Positions 54,961 through 64,000 are shown, counted from the stretch's first letter. The stretch: DNA of 64,000 nt from Aldersonia sp. NBC_00410 (GCF_026342035.1 NZ_JAPENM010000003.1:310001-374000); one strand, 5' to 3'. The notes: a model not told the origin generated them from the sequence alone. Numbers and translations are program-made.

Positions 54961-55584
54961 GTGCTCTCCGCATATTCCACTGACATTTCTGTACCCGTTG
55001 CGCGGTCCACTCCGCTACGGTCCACTTCGGCCCGGTCCACGCGATTGCCGGTGCCGCACCTCGATGCTGCGCTGCCCACTCGGCTGCGTCCGGCGGATCT
55101 GCTGAACATCAGCGACCAGGGTGCCGACGACGTGCTGTCCGGCCGGTTCGATCAGCTGCTGCCCGCCGACGGTCGCTGGCCGACGCAGAACCGTTGGGGC
55201 GCACGATTGCGGTCCGACGAAGATGTCGACGTCTGGCTGATCAGCTGGGTGCCCGGCAAATCCACCGAGTTGCACGATCACGCCGGCTCGCTCGGTGCGC
55301 TGACCGTGCTCAGCGGCGCGTTGTCCGAATTCCGTTGGGCAGGTGATCAACTGATTCAGCGCACGCTGCACGCGGGCGATCAGGCATCGTTCCCGATCGG
55401 CTGGGTGCACGACGTCGCTTGGACGCCTGCTCCCGGACGCGATGACGCGGCGAATCCGACGCTGAGCGTGCATGCCTATTCGCCGCCGCTCGCCGCGATG
55501 TCCTACTACGAAGTGACCGACCGCGGCACATTGCGCCGCACCCGCACCGAACTGACCGATCAGCCGGAGGGCGACCTGAAATGA
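54961..55584 (+). CDS. Cysteine dioxygenase
   Basis: This 207-residue cupin oxidises cysteine to cysteine sulfinate. The iron ligands are His105 and His107 in ELHDHAGSLGAL and His150 in WVHDVAW; His171 and Tyr173 in SVHAYSPPL match the catalytic pair of mammalian CDO. GTG 54961 has GGGAG seven bases upstream, within the leader hairpin. It is coupled by ATGA with the rhodanese gene. It does not occur at this position in M. tuberculosis as I recall. Confidence 0.9.
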   Translation: MLSAYSTDISVPVARSTPLRSTSARSTRLPVPHLDAALPTRLRPADLLNISDQGADDVLSGRFDQLLPADGRWPTQNRWGARLRSDEDVDVWLISWVPGKSTELHDHAGSLGALTVLSGALSEFRWAGDQLIQRTLHAGDQASFPIGWVHDVAWTPAPGRDDAANPTLSVHAYSPPLAAMSYYEVTDRGTLRRTRTELTDQPEGDLK

Positions 55585-56027
55585 GCACCACACTCGCCGC
55601 ACCCAAGTCGATCGACACAATGCTCGAAGAGGCTCGCGCGCAGATCGACCGGATGTACGCATTCGAACTGCCCGCGGCGGTCGAGCGCGGCGCCATCATC
55701 GTCGACATCCGTCCGCAGGCCCAGCGCGACCGGGAGGGCACGCTGCCGGGAGCACTCGCGATCGAGCGCAACGTCCTCGAATGGCGTTGCGATCCAGCCA
55801 GTTCGGCGCGCATCGGACTTGCGGTCGACCATGACGTGGAATGGGTGATCGTGTGCTCGGAGGGTTACACCTCCAGCCTCGCCGCGGCGGCGCTGCAGCA
55901 GCTCGGCCTGCACCGCGCGACCGATCTCGTCGGCGGATACCAGGCGCTGGTGGCGGCAGGGCTGCTCGGCGCGGTCGCTCGTGCACCGCATTTCGTGCGT
56001 GACGCGCGGACCGTCCTCACGTCCTGA
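55581..56027 (+). CDS. Rhodanese-like sulfurtransferase
   Basis: This 148-residue single-domain rhodanese has the active-site loop VCSEGYTSS with Cys92, preceded by VDIRPQAQRDREGTLPGA. It probably handles sulfane sulfur produced alongside cysteine breakdown. ATG 55581 overlaps the dioxygenase stop. It ends 75 bases before lysS. Confidence 0.88.
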   Translation: MSTTLAAPKSIDTMLEEARAQIDRMYAFELPAAVERGAIIVDIRPQAQRDREGTLPGALAIERNVLEWRCDPASSARIGLAVDHDVEWVIVCSEGYTSSLAAAALQQLGLHRATDLVGGYQALVAAGLLGAVARAPHFVRDARTVLTS

Positions 56028-56087
56028 CCGAGCACGCCGGCTGGTACTCGAGCGCCGGGCGCCGAGGGCGGTCCTGACCTGCGCCGC

Positions 56088-56093
56088 TAGGCT
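56088..56093 (+). promoter_or_regulatory. -10 element of a leaderless lysS transcript
   Basis: TAGGCT is placed eight bases before the GTG at 56102, so lysS has its own start. Confidence 0.5.
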
Positions 56094-56101
56094 TGCGTCC
56101 C

Positions 56102-57606
<1,505 letters not shown>

Positions 57607-57628
<22 letters not shown>

Positions 57629-57656
57629 TTTGACTGTCCGGCCCCTGGAGCACTGA
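57607..57656 (+). repeat. Imperfect duplicate of the lysS 3' end
   Basis: The 22 bases at 57607-57628, which include the lysS stop, recur at 57635-57656 with three differences. The copy also reads Val-Arg-Pro-Leu-Glu-His-stop in a shifted frame (period 28), against Val-Arg-Pro-Leu-Gly-His-stop of lysS. Confidence 0.75.
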
Positions 57657-57710
57657 ATGGCGGCGCCAATTGGGTGTAATGCGTAATTCTCGAAATCGGC
57701 GCACAGACTG

Positions 57711-57716
57711 TACGCT
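57711..57716 (+). promoter_or_regulatory. Probable -10 element of lsr2
   Basis: TACGCT in an AT-richer stretch, about 60 bases before the ATG at 57775, gives a normal 5'UTR of about 50 bases with the GAAGGGA ribosome-binding site. Confidence 0.4.
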
Positions 57717-57774
57717 TTAGCCGAGGTAGTTCACGCGCCCCCGTTTGCGCATCACCCGAAGGGAATGTCATCTG

Positions 57775-58128
57775 ATGGCAAAGAAGGTTACCGTCACGCT
57801 GATCGACGATGTCGATGGCGAGGCGGTTGCGGACGAGACCGTCGAATTTGGTCTCGATGGTGTTTCCTACGAGATCGATCTCGCGGCGGATAACGCAGAA
57901 CTGCTTCGTGAGCAACTCGCGGGCTGGATCGAGAATGCCCGTCGGACCAGTGGTCGGCGTCGCACGAAGCCTGCGCCGGTAGCGGCGGCCACCACCAAGG
58001 CGCGCGTTCCGGTCGATCGTGAGCAGAGCGCGGCAATTCGCGACTGGGCGCGTCGAAACGGCCACAAGGTCTCGGCCCGCGGCCGTATCTCCGCCGACGT
58101 CATCGAGGCGTACAACACCGCGAACTGA
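57775..58128 (+). CDS. lsr2: Nucleoid-associated protein Lsr2
   Basis: This 117-residue H-NS-like silencer has an N-terminal oligomerisation domain ([20 protein letters not shown]) and a C-terminal DNA-binding domain with the AT-hook-like RGR in [15 protein letters not shown]. It represses AT-rich, often horizontally acquired DNA. The ATG at 57775 has GAAGGGA upstream. It is followed by a strong terminator. Confidence 0.96.
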   Translation: MAKKVTVTLIDDVDGEAVADETVEFGLDGVSYEIDLAADNAELLREQLAGWIENARRTSGRRRTKPAPVAAATTKARVPVDREQSAAIRDWARRNGHKVSARGRISADVIEAYNTAN

Positions 58129-58162
58129 ACGTAGAACGTCGCACCCGTCGATGACGTGTGCC

Positions 58163-58201
58163 CCCGACCGCCCGGCCCCTGAAGCCGGGCGGTCGGGTTT
58201 T
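58163..58201 (+). terminator. Intrinsic terminator after lsr2
   Basis: A perfect 14-bp stem (58163-58176 with 58184-58197), a seven-base loop and TTTT at 58198-58201 form a textbook Rho-independent terminator. Confidence 0.92.
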
Positions 58202-58368
58202 ACCGCGACATCCGATGTTTCTGGTGACGTGTGAAATTCCGTCGCCGTGCAATGGGTGTCGATTTCATACCACCCAGGGTGCCTATCGACGCCGTGGAGT
58301 CCCGAACAGAATTGGGACCCGAAGGCAGAACTCGAAACGTCACCGCAAATCAAGGGCAGGGATCGAAA

Positions 58369-58677
58369 ATGATGGAGACTGCGCAACCGACCGCAATTCG
58401 GGCCGACAGCGACGGTGACGACCTGCGTACCGCGATCGACGAAATCGACGCCGAGATCGTTGCGCTGGTTCGCCGGCGCACCGAACTCACCCGGGCGGCC
58501 GGCCTGGCTCGGCTGAACATCGGGTTGCCACGCACCGCCCAGCACAGCGAAATGGGTGCCGTCCGGCGATACGAGTCCGCACTCGGCCGCGAGGGCGTCG
58601 GCCTCGCGATTCTGCTCATGCGCCTCGGGCGCACCGGTGTTTCCGACCTCGTTTCGCAGGAATATCGGTCTGCCTGA
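58369..58677 (+). CDS. Chorismate mutase (AroQ, Rv0948c type)
   Basis: This ~102-residue protein resembles intracellular mycobacterial chorismate mutase: DLRTAIDEIDAEIVALVRRR in helix 1 with the catalytic arginines, and YESALGREGVGLAILLMRLG in helix 3. It converts chorismate to prephenate. ATG 58369 has GGCAGGGA upstream (58372 also possible). A terminator follows. Confidence 0.87.
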   Translation: MMETAQPTAIRADSDGDDLRTAIDEIDAEIVALVRRRTELTRAAGLARLNIGLPRTAQHSEMGAVRRYESALGREGVGLAILLMRLGRTGVSDLVSQEYRSA

Positions 58678-58705
58678 CCAGGCGTCACCCCTACCGCTCC
58701 CGCTG

Positions 58706-58740
58706 CACCGCGCCGCCGGCTCCAAGCCGGCGGCGCGGTG
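58706..58740 (+). terminator. Terminator-like hairpin after chorismate mutase
   Basis: A perfect 15-bp stem (58706-58720 with 58726-58740) with a five-base loop is followed by a short T-containing stretch. Confidence 0.82.
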
Positions 58741-58795
58741 ATCTTGCTGCGAGGCAACCTTCACGGCACGATTGACCCGTGTTCGAGAGGTGTTC

Positions 58796-59419
58796 GTGAG
58801 CGTCCTGGATGGTCCGTGCCTGCGTTTCGCCGATCCGGACGGCCGATCACACGAGGTGGTGCTCTCCCCGAGCCAACCCCGTGTCACCATCGGCCGTTCG
58901 GCTCAGGCCGATATCGCACTCACCTGGGACGAGGAGGTGTCGCGGCTGCATGCCGCGGTCGAATGGATGAGCTCACACTGGACGATCGTGGACGACGGGC
59001 TGTCCCGGAACGGCACCTTCGTCAACGGTGAACGCCTGGCCGGTCGGCGCAGCCTGCGTGCCGGCGACCGGATCCGGATCGGCGCCGCGCTGCTCACCTT
59101 CCACGAATTCGGCGGCGGTCTCGACGATGTGACGCGTATTTCCTCGGGCTCCGTGCCGACGGTGCGCTCGTTGACCGAGACGCAGCGTTCCGTCCTCATC
59201 GCACTGTGCCGGCCGTACAAACACAACGTCGGCTTCGCGACGCCCGCGTCGAATCAGCAGATCGCCGGCGAACTCTTCCTCAGCGTCGACGCCATAAAGA
59301 CGCACTTGCGTGCGCTGTTCGCCAAGTTCGGCGTCGAGGACCTGCCGCAGAATCAGAAACGCGTGCGGCTGGCCGAGCTCGCGATCCAGAGCGGCCTCAT
59401 TTCCGACCGCGATCTGTAG
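58796..59419 (+). CDS. FHA-domain protein with C-terminal helix-turn-helix
   Basis: This 207-residue protein has a phosphothreonine-binding FHA domain (VTIGRSAQADIAL, SRLHAAVEW, LSRNGTFVNG) and a C-terminal LuxR-like helical region (NQQIAGELFLSVDAIKTHLRALFAKFGV). It could bind phosphoproteins and DNA, linking Ser/Thr kinases with transcription. GTG 58796 has GAGAGG upstream. Confidence 0.82.
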   Translation: MSVLDGPCLRFADPDGRSHEVVLSPSQPRVTIGRSAQADIALTWDEEVSRLHAAVEWMSSHWTIVDDGLSRNGTFVNGERLAGRRSLRAGDRIRIGAALLTFHEFGGGLDDVTRISSGSVPTVRSLTETQRSVLIALCRPYKHNVGFATPASNQQIAGELFLSVDAIKTHLRALFAKFGVEDLPQNQKRVRLAELAIQSGLISDRDL

Positions 59420-59434
59420 CGCGCGACGTCGCGA

Positions 59435-60388
59435 TCACGCGGCGGGGGCGAGCTCCGACGCGTGACGCACCGCGTCGAGCAGGTCACCGATAGCTGCCGC
59501 AACCACCTCCGGGCGCTCCATGATGACTGCGTGGCCGGCGTCGGTGACGTCGATCAGTTTCGCGCCGGGAATCGCAGCGGCCATCGCGACCGAATGGACG
59601 GGCGGGGTCATCAGATCCACCGAGCCGCACAGCACGATCGTCGGGACGGCGCCGAGCGCGGGGAGCGCGGCCGACTCGTCGTAGACCATGAACTCGCTCA
59701 GGAAGCTCGCCATCGTTTCGATCGGCGTCTCGTTGTGCATCGCATTGGCCAGCGCGACGACCCGCGGGTTCACCGACCGGCCGAACTCGGCGGCGCGGAT
59801 GACCGGGGCGAAGACCCGGCAGCACACCTTCTTCGCGCCCTGCACCGTGCGCGGAGCGCGGCGAGTGGCGGCCTGGAACCAGGAGATGACCGGGTTGTGC
59901 AGAAACCGTCCGAAACCGGAGTCCGGCAGGTCGCTGGCGGCGGTGGCGATGAGCGCGACGCCGGCGATCCGGTTGCCCACTTCCTGGGCGTACATGCGGG
60001 TGTAGGTGAGTGCGGTCATGCCGCCCATCGAATGCCCGACCAGCACCACCCGGCCGGTGCCGGCCGTCCGGTCGAGCACCGTATGCAGATCCCGGGCGAG
60101 CCGGTTGAGGGTGTAGCCGGCCGGATCCGCGGCATCGGAATCGCCGTGCCCGCGATGGTCGTAGCTCACGATCCGGACGCGGCGCGGCAGCTCTGCGAGC
60201 AGCTCGCGAACGTAGCTCCAGGACTGGCTGCGCAGGCAGTGCCCGTGCAGCAGCACCACGGTGAGGTCGGCGTCGTCCGCACCGATCGTGCGAACCGCGA
60301 GGTTCACGCCGTCGTCGGTCGAGATCCGGGAGTGGCGTTCGGCGACGGACCGCTTACCGGCGGTGGTGCTGATGGTCGAGACCGTCAT
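59435..60388 (-). CDS. Alpha/beta-fold hydrolase
   Basis: This 317-residue enzyme has LLHGHCLRSQSW, YDHRGHGDSD, nucleophile motif GHSMGG, the acid in LCGSVDLMTPP and a histidine in DAGHAVIMERP. The layout fits epoxide-hydrolase or haloperoxidase-like esterases. The ATG at 60388 is chosen. It is convergent with the FHA gene and divergent from the lipase gene. Confidence 0.85.
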   Translation of the reverse strand: MTVSTISTTAGKRSVAERHSRISTDDGVNLAVRTIGADDADLTVVLLHGHCLRSQSWSYVRELLAELPRRVRIVSYDHRGHGDSDAADPAGYTLNRLARDLHTVLDRTAGTGRVVLVGHSMGGMTALTYTRMYAQEVGNRIAGVALIATAASDLPDSGFGRFLHNPVISWFQAATRRAPRTVQGAKKVCCRVFAPVIRAAEFGRSVNPRVVALANAMHNETPIETMASFLSEFMVYDESAALPALGAVPTIVLCGSVDLMTPPVHSVAMAAAIPGAKLIDVTDAGHAVIMERPEVVAAAIGDLLDAVRHASELAPAA

Positions 60389-60556
60389 CGAACTCTCCGA
60401 TCGGGTTGGCGTGGTACTGCCCTTCACTCTGCTTCGCGATAGGCCTGCCGCATACGGACCCGAGGGTGCGGCGTACACCCCGGGGGTTCGTCATTTCCCC
60501 ACCAAGGTGGTGACCCGCGGGCTAACGTCTGCCGAAACGGTTTCCCAGGGGGTTCT

Positions 60557-61495
60557 ATGATTTCGCTTCGCGTGCTGGTCGGCGGCGTTCTGACGGCGCT
60601 CGCGACCTTTGCGGGTACGGCCACCGGGCATAGCGCCCCGCTGCCCGTGACCTACAACTTCTTCTCGGGCATCCCGGCCGAACTGACGAATCCGGGCGGT
60701 TCGCTACCGGGCAGCAACGACTGGACCTGCAAGCCGAGCGCCGAGCATCCGAACCCGGTCGTGCTGGTGCACGGCACCGGTGGCGCGCAGCAGACGAACT
60801 GGGGCGTCTATGCACCGCTGCTGGCGAACGAGGGCTACTGCGTATTCGCGCCGACCTATGGCAATCTCGAGAACCTGCCGTGGCCCGTCACGGCGATCGG
60901 CGGGCTTGGACCGATCGAGCAGAGCGCCGGGGAGCTCTCGGGGTACGTCGATCGGGTGCTCGCGGCAACGGGCGCGTCCAAGGTGGATCTCGTCGGCCAC
61001 TCCCAGGGCACGCTGATGCCGACCTACTACCTCGAGCACCTCGGCGGCGCGTCGAAGGTGGACAAGTACGTGTCGTTGGCGCCGTTGTGGAACGGAACGA
61101 ACGCCGGCGGAGGGGCGTTGATCGCGACCTTCGCGCGCGGGCTCGGCATTCCCGGGTTCGATGCGTTGCTCGGCCCGCTGTGCGGCGCGTGCTCCCAAAT
61201 GCTGACCGGGTCGCCGTTCATCACCGACCTCCAGGCCGGTGGCATGGCCGTCCAGGGCATCACCTACACCAACATCATGACCCGCTACGACGAGCTGGTC
61301 GTGCCGTACACCAGCGGCATCCTCAACGCTCCGAACGCCACGAACATCGTGGTGCAGGACGGCTGCGCGCAGGACTATTCCGATCACGTGGCGATCGCGG
61401 GCAGTCGCCGAGCGGCCACGTTCGTGCTCAATGCGCTCGACCCGGCCCATCCCCGCCCGGTGCCGTGCGATTTCGTCGCACCGATCATCGGGTGA
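60557..61495 (+). CDS. Secreted lipase/esterase (alpha/beta hydrolase)
   Basis: This 312-residue secreted lipase has a signal peptide (hydrophobic core about residues 5-20, cleavage near GHSA), an oxyanion LVHGTGGAQQTN, and GHSQG at about residue 152. It resembles class 2 lipases (LipC/EstA group) of actinobacteria with several cysteines for disulfides. The final 150 coding bases are duplicated at 63042. Confidence 0.87.
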   Translation: MISLRVLVGGVLTALATFAGTATGHSAPLPVTYNFFSGIPAELTNPGGSLPGSNDWTCKPSAEHPNPVVLVHGTGGAQQTNWGVYAPLLANEGYCVFAPTYGNLENLPWPVTAIGGLGPIEQSAGELSGYVDRVLAATGASKVDLVGHSQGTLMPTYYLEHLGGASKVDKYVSLAPLWNGTNAGGGALIATFARGLGIPGFDALLGPLCGACSQMLTGSPFITDLQAGGMAVQGITYTNIMTRYDELVVPYTSGILNAPNATNIVVQDGCAQDYSDHVAIAGSRRAATFVLNALDPAHPRPVPCDFVAPIIG

Positions 61496-61503
61496 CGCGT
61501 TCC
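61343..61503. repeat. 161-bp direct repeat, copy A (lipase 3' end)
   Basis: Copy A covers the last 51 codons of the lipase, its stop and eight further bases. It is matched at 63042-63202 with three differences (158 of 161 identical). The two copies flank the Fic gene. Confidence 0.92.
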
Positions 61504-61623
61504 AGGCGTTTTCGCCGGTCAACCGAAGCGATGTCGAGGCCGTCCACAACCTGAGGTGGCCGCGGGCAGTTCGATGAGAATTGCGCCAGCGTGTGCTACC
61601 GCTAAGCAGGCAGCGGCGCCCTA

Positions 61624-62922
61624 TCAGCGCATACCGTCTGGCGGTGCCGGCGCCGGTCGCTTGGGTGGTGCAATCCGGGTGTCGAATCGGGTACTGGCCA
61701 AACGGCGCTCGGCCATACCGACGAGATCGAGAATGTCCCGAGCCAGGTATCCGGTGGTGCCCTTGTCCACGCTCTTACGAGACAGGATGCCGGCGACCGC
61801 CAATTCCTCCAGCGCCGCCCGCGCTGCAGGAAACGAGACGCCGAGCATCCGCTGCACGGTGCGCGTCGTCATGATCGGTGCTTCGGGGAGCATCGCGAGG
61901 ACGCGTGCGGTCGCCGATCCCGCCCGAGGTTCGGTCCGCAGTCCGCTGTGCTCGCGATGATCACCGAGGCGGGCCGACCAGTCAGCGTGCGTATCGGCAA
62001 GCTCGACGGCCAGGCGCCCGGCCTGATCGGCCGCAAACGCGGCCGCTTCGACGAAGGTGTCCAACCACCGTGCGATTCCCGAGGATGCAGTCTCACCGGT
62101 TGTGTCGCCGACATATCGGTACGCGGACAGCCCGGCCACGTACCGGTCGCTGAGTGTCGACAGGACCAGGCTCAGCGGCAGAATGGCGACCGGAGTCAAC
62201 CCCGACCGGGACAGCACGGTGTGGATCAACGCCCGTCCGACCCGCCCGTTGCCGTCGGTGAAGGGATGGATCGTCTCGAACTGCGCGTGCATCAGGCCCG
62301 CCTGCAGCAGCGGACCATGGAGTGAACCGTTCAGGTAGGCAACGAGGTCGGCCATCAACGCTGGAACGTCGCCGTCGGGCGGTGGCACGAAATCCGCGTC
62401 GAGTGGATGCCAGTTCGAGCCGCCGATCCAGTTTTGGACCGTGCGCAGCCCGTGGTGGCGCTCGTCCGGTAGCAATGCTCTGTGCAGGACGACGATGTCG
62501 TCGACCGTGACGGCGTCGACGTCCACCAGGTTGCGCGAAGCTCGGCGCAGCACGGTGATGTTGTTGGCGACGAGCCGGGCTTGCTCGCTGAACCCACGGA
62601 TGCTCTCGTCCTGGGCCAGCTCGGCCAATGCGACCTGTTGTGGGGACGGCGTTATTCCCTCGATCATCGAACTGGCGATCGCCTCCGACCGGAGCAGGAA
62701 GCGCGCGATTCCGGCGAGCCCTTTGGCTCGGTCCCCGGTGCCCAGCGAGCGGATGCTGCGTTCGACCTGCGCAGCCCGCGTCGACAGCGCAGCCGGAACT
62801 GCAAGCGGACGTTCCGTCAGGCGATCCGGCCGGTAGGTGCGGTAGGCCCCGCCGCGGCGGTCGCGCGCGACCAGGCCGTACGCCGGCGCGGGGTCCCAGT
62901 ACGCCTCGCACAGTTCGGCCAT
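61624..62922 (-). CDS. Fic-domain protein with N-terminal inhibitory helix
   Basis: This 432-residue protein has the Fic core IHPFTDGNGRVGRAL (catalytic His about 219) and an N-terminal inhibitory motif SSMIEGI about residues 84-89. The C-terminus is a winged-helix domain (TTRTVQRMLGVSFPAARAAL). This is the class II layout: an AMP-transferase with its own antitoxin helix, frequently self-regulating. ATG 62922; a TTG at 62931 is also possible. It occupies the interval between two copies of the lipase 3' end and has an AT-rich promoter region. Confidence 0.88.
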   Translation of the reverse strand: MAELCEAYWDPAPAYGLVARDRRGGAYRTYRPDRLTERPLAVPAALSTRAAQVERSIRSLGTGDRAKGLAGIARFLLRSEAIASSMIEGITPSPQQVALAELAQDESIRGFSEQARLVANNITVLRRASRNLVDVDAVTVDDIVVLHRALLPDERHHGLRTVQNWIGGSNWHPLDADFVPPPDGDVPALMADLVAYLNGSLHGPLLQAGLMHAQFETIHPFTDGNGRVGRALIHTVLSRSGLTPVAILPLSLVLSTLSDRYVAGLSAYRYVGDTTGETASSGIARWLDTFVEAAAFAADQAGRLAVELADTHADWSARLGDHREHSGLRTEPRAGSATARVLAMLPEAPIMTTRTVQRMLGVSFPAARAALEELAVAGILSRKSVDKGTTGYLARDILDLVGMAERRLASTRFDTRIAPPKRPAPAPPDGMR

Positions 62923-62939
62923 TCGCCTCAACCTTTACC

Positions 62940-62980
62940 CGAATAGGAGTTGATTAAAGTCTAGTGCCTTAAACTTTGAT
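62940..62980 (-). promoter_or_regulatory. AT-rich Fic promoter with repeated TTAAA elements
   Basis: This segment is clearly AT-richer than the surroundings. It contains inverted AAAGT/ACTTT (62956-62960 and 62973-62977) and a minus-strand TAGACT as a possible -10. It may be bound by the Fic C-terminal winged helix or Lsr2. Confidence 0.4.
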
Positions 62981-63041
62981 ATCGAGCCAGGTTGTGCAAG
63001 GTTGGTTGCACTCTCCCCGCAGCAGCAGTTCAACCCCGAGC

Positions 63042-63194
63042 AACATCGTGGTGCAGGACGACTGCGCGCAGGACTATTCCGAGCACGTGGCGATCGCGGG
63101 CAGTCGCCGAGCGGCCACGTTCGTGCTCAACGCGCTCGACCCGGCCCATCCCCGCCCGGTGCCGTGCGATTTCGTCGCACCGATCATCGGGTGA
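63042..63194 (+). pseudogene. Detached duplicate of the lipase C-terminus
   Basis: This fragment keeps the last 50 codons and stop of the lipase in an open frame. Compared with the intact gene one change is silent, one is Gly to Asp and one Asp to Glu. No signal peptide or nucleophile is present, so it is non-functional as a lipase. It lies downstream of the Fic promoter on the opposite strand. Confidence 0.85.
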
Positions 63195-63202
63195 CGCGTT
63201 CC
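63042..63202. repeat. 161-bp direct repeat, copy B
   Basis: Copy B is the second element flanking Fic, with an offset of 1699 bases from copy A. Its last bases also encode the C-terminus of the opposite membrane-protein gene, so the two convergent 3' ends were duplicated together. Confidence 0.92.
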
Positions 63203-63822
63203 TCGGCCGGTTTCGGCGGTAGGACGAGCAGCGCGGCCACCAGGAAGCACAAGGCGCCGACGAAGGTGCCGAGGTTGGCCGTCGTCGCGTTGTGCAATTC
63301 GCCGCTACTCGGGTCGACATAGGCGCCGATCGCGGACACCCCGAACGCGATCGACCCGATCATGTTCAGCCAGCTGCTCAGCCAGTTGCGGGCGCGCGGA
63401 TCCCACAATTTGTCGGTATCCGTCGTCGCCAGCACCGCGAGAGCGCTGGCGATCAGGAAGGCTGCGGAGCCGAACACGTCGGGGCGCCAGATCCAGCGGT
63501 CGGCCTCGTCGTAGGTGAGATTGACGATCAGTGCCGCGCCGGTGCTGATGTTGAACAGCAGGGTGCCGGCGAACTGGACCGCCGCCGACCAGTAGTCCCA
63601 GCGTTCGATCCGGTGTGATTCGGCGCCGGGAACGGGACGGCCGCTCAGCCACAACTGGATGTAGCCCGCCGCGGTGAAGAACAGCGACCCGACGAAATAG
63701 GTGAGGTTGTCGAATCGTTCCCCGACAAGGTCGGCATAACCCGGCCAGGCGCCGAGCGCGAACAACAGCGAGCCGATGGCGAATCCCCACGATTCGCGTC
63801 GCATACGGAGCATTCGAGTCAC
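63184..63822 (-). CDS. Polytopic membrane protein (YrhK-like)
   Basis: This 212-residue protein has about six hydrophobic helices, with FAIGSLLFALGAWPGYADLV and LTYFVGSLFFTAAGYIQLWL at the N-terminus resembling YrhK-type domains. The start is ATG 63822 (Met7 possible). Its C-terminal codons lie inside repeat copy B, and the equivalent position exists in copy A, so it was once convergent with the lipase gene. Function unknown. Confidence 0.7.
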   Translation of the reverse strand: MTRMLRMRRESWGFAIGSLLFALGAWPGYADLVGERFDNLTYFVGSLFFTAAGYIQLWLSGRPVPGAESHRIERWDYWSAAVQFAGTLLFNISTGAALIVNLTYDEADRWIWRPDVFGSAAFLIASALAVLATTDTDKLWDPRARNWLSSWLNMIGSIAFGVSAIGAYVDPSSGELHNATTANLGTFVGALCFLVAALLVLPPKPAEERVTR

Positions 63823-64000
63823 TCGGATGTTTTACCCCGTTCGCTGACGGCGTACAGGTCGGGGAAACGAAAACCCCGCTGGTCGCGTTAACTGGAGTAA
63901 GCAGATCAGCGGGCTGGGCCCATCGACCGCAAAGCGGTGGGCTCTACCGACTGCAGAAGCGACGTTCGTGCACCTCGCCCATTACAGTAGAGGCGGGGGA
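63823..64000. other. Right-edge intergenic region
   Basis: No convincing coding frame or tRNA is seen in the last 178 bases. CGGGG-N9-CCCCG near 63862 and a hairpin from GCCCA/TGGGC with inner CCGC/GCGG near 63936 are visible; either may be a terminator for a gene outside the window. Confidence 0.4.

Noticed and set aside
62976-63194. Independent small secreted protein at 62976
   Set aside because: From 63042 on it is a copy of the lipase C-terminus; the upstream part has no signal peptide or ribosome-binding site.
63896-63980. Possible tRNA on the minus strand near the right edge
   Set aside because: A D-loop-like AGTCGGTAGAGC is followed by a hairpin with a three-base loop; no anticodon loop, T-loop or acceptor stem can be formed.

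Overview
The window is high-GC actinobacterial DNA and most resembles Nocardia or a close mycolate-containing relative. The evidence is frequent GTG and TTG starts, ATGA/GTGA gene overlaps, many apparently leaderless promoters (TANNNT about 7 bases before the start codon), an Lsr2 nucleoid protein, a maleylpyruvate-isomerase/mycothiol-type protein, and a backbone from about 28978 to 58128 whose gene order (ppa, dacB-like, F420-associated metalloprotease, tilS, hpt ... ftsH, folE-folP-folB-folK, DUF3180, DUF6779, DUF2520 dehydrogenase, panC-panD-coaX ... lysS, lsr2) matches the Mycobacterium tuberculosis Rv3628-Rv3597c neighbourhood as I remember it. I see no tRNA or rRNA gene, insertion sequence or CRISPR array.

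Layout. 1-7 kb: a phytoene-desaturase-like flavoprotein, an OhrR-type MarR regulator with a DUF5313 membrane protein, an alpha/beta hydrolase facing a crotonase, an AbrB-type membrane protein facing a DedA protein, a DUF2752 protein and a small acidic protein. 7-12.2 kb: a Pls/PosA-type one-module NRPS-like protein translationally coupled to an M1 metallopeptidase. 12.2-14.8 kb: a small sulfur locus. A SAM-IV riboswitch precedes a class V aminotransferase, and a leaderless leader peptide of the sulfur type precedes a short LLM-oxidoreductase-like protein. 14.8-21.6 kb: a TetR/mycothiol-type/MBL/phosphotransferase operon, a TetR/glycosyltransferase operon with a striking four-half-site operator, flavin reductase and YbaK, and a short OHCU-decarboxylase-like gene. 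21.7-28.9 kb: an ECH1-like isomerase, LysR/EamA, a tyrosinase with a DUF2182 membrane protein, and MarR/DHA2 efflux. 29-33.8 kb: ppa, then dacB-metalloprotease-tilS-hpt. 33.8-44.6 kb: a block placed between hpt and ftsH with two paralogous membrane-anchored Ser/Thr kinases (DFN instead of DFG) bracketing a cyclase, amidase, LysR, SDR, ALDH and DUF2277. 44.8-58.1 kb: ftsH, the folate operon, pantothenate genes, a cysteine dioxygenase/rhodanese pair inserted after coaX, lysS and lsr2. 58.2-64 kb: chorismate mutase, an FHA-HTH protein, two alpha/beta hydrolases, and a Fic gene lying between two 161-bp copies of the 3' end of a lipase gene.

Functional themes. Sulfur amino-acid sensing appears three times: the SAM-IV riboswitch, the leader peptide at 14019, and a leaderless Cys-Cys leader peptide at 54878 whose coding sequence forms a long hairpin with the ribosome-binding site of cysteine dioxygenase. 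Folate and pantothenate/CoA synthesis form tightly coupled operons. A recurring oddity is that several genes end in short direct duplications that repeat the last codons plus the stop codon (22584-22634, 33839-33867, 39811-39854, 57607-57656), and the lipase 3' end is duplicated on a larger scale around Fic.
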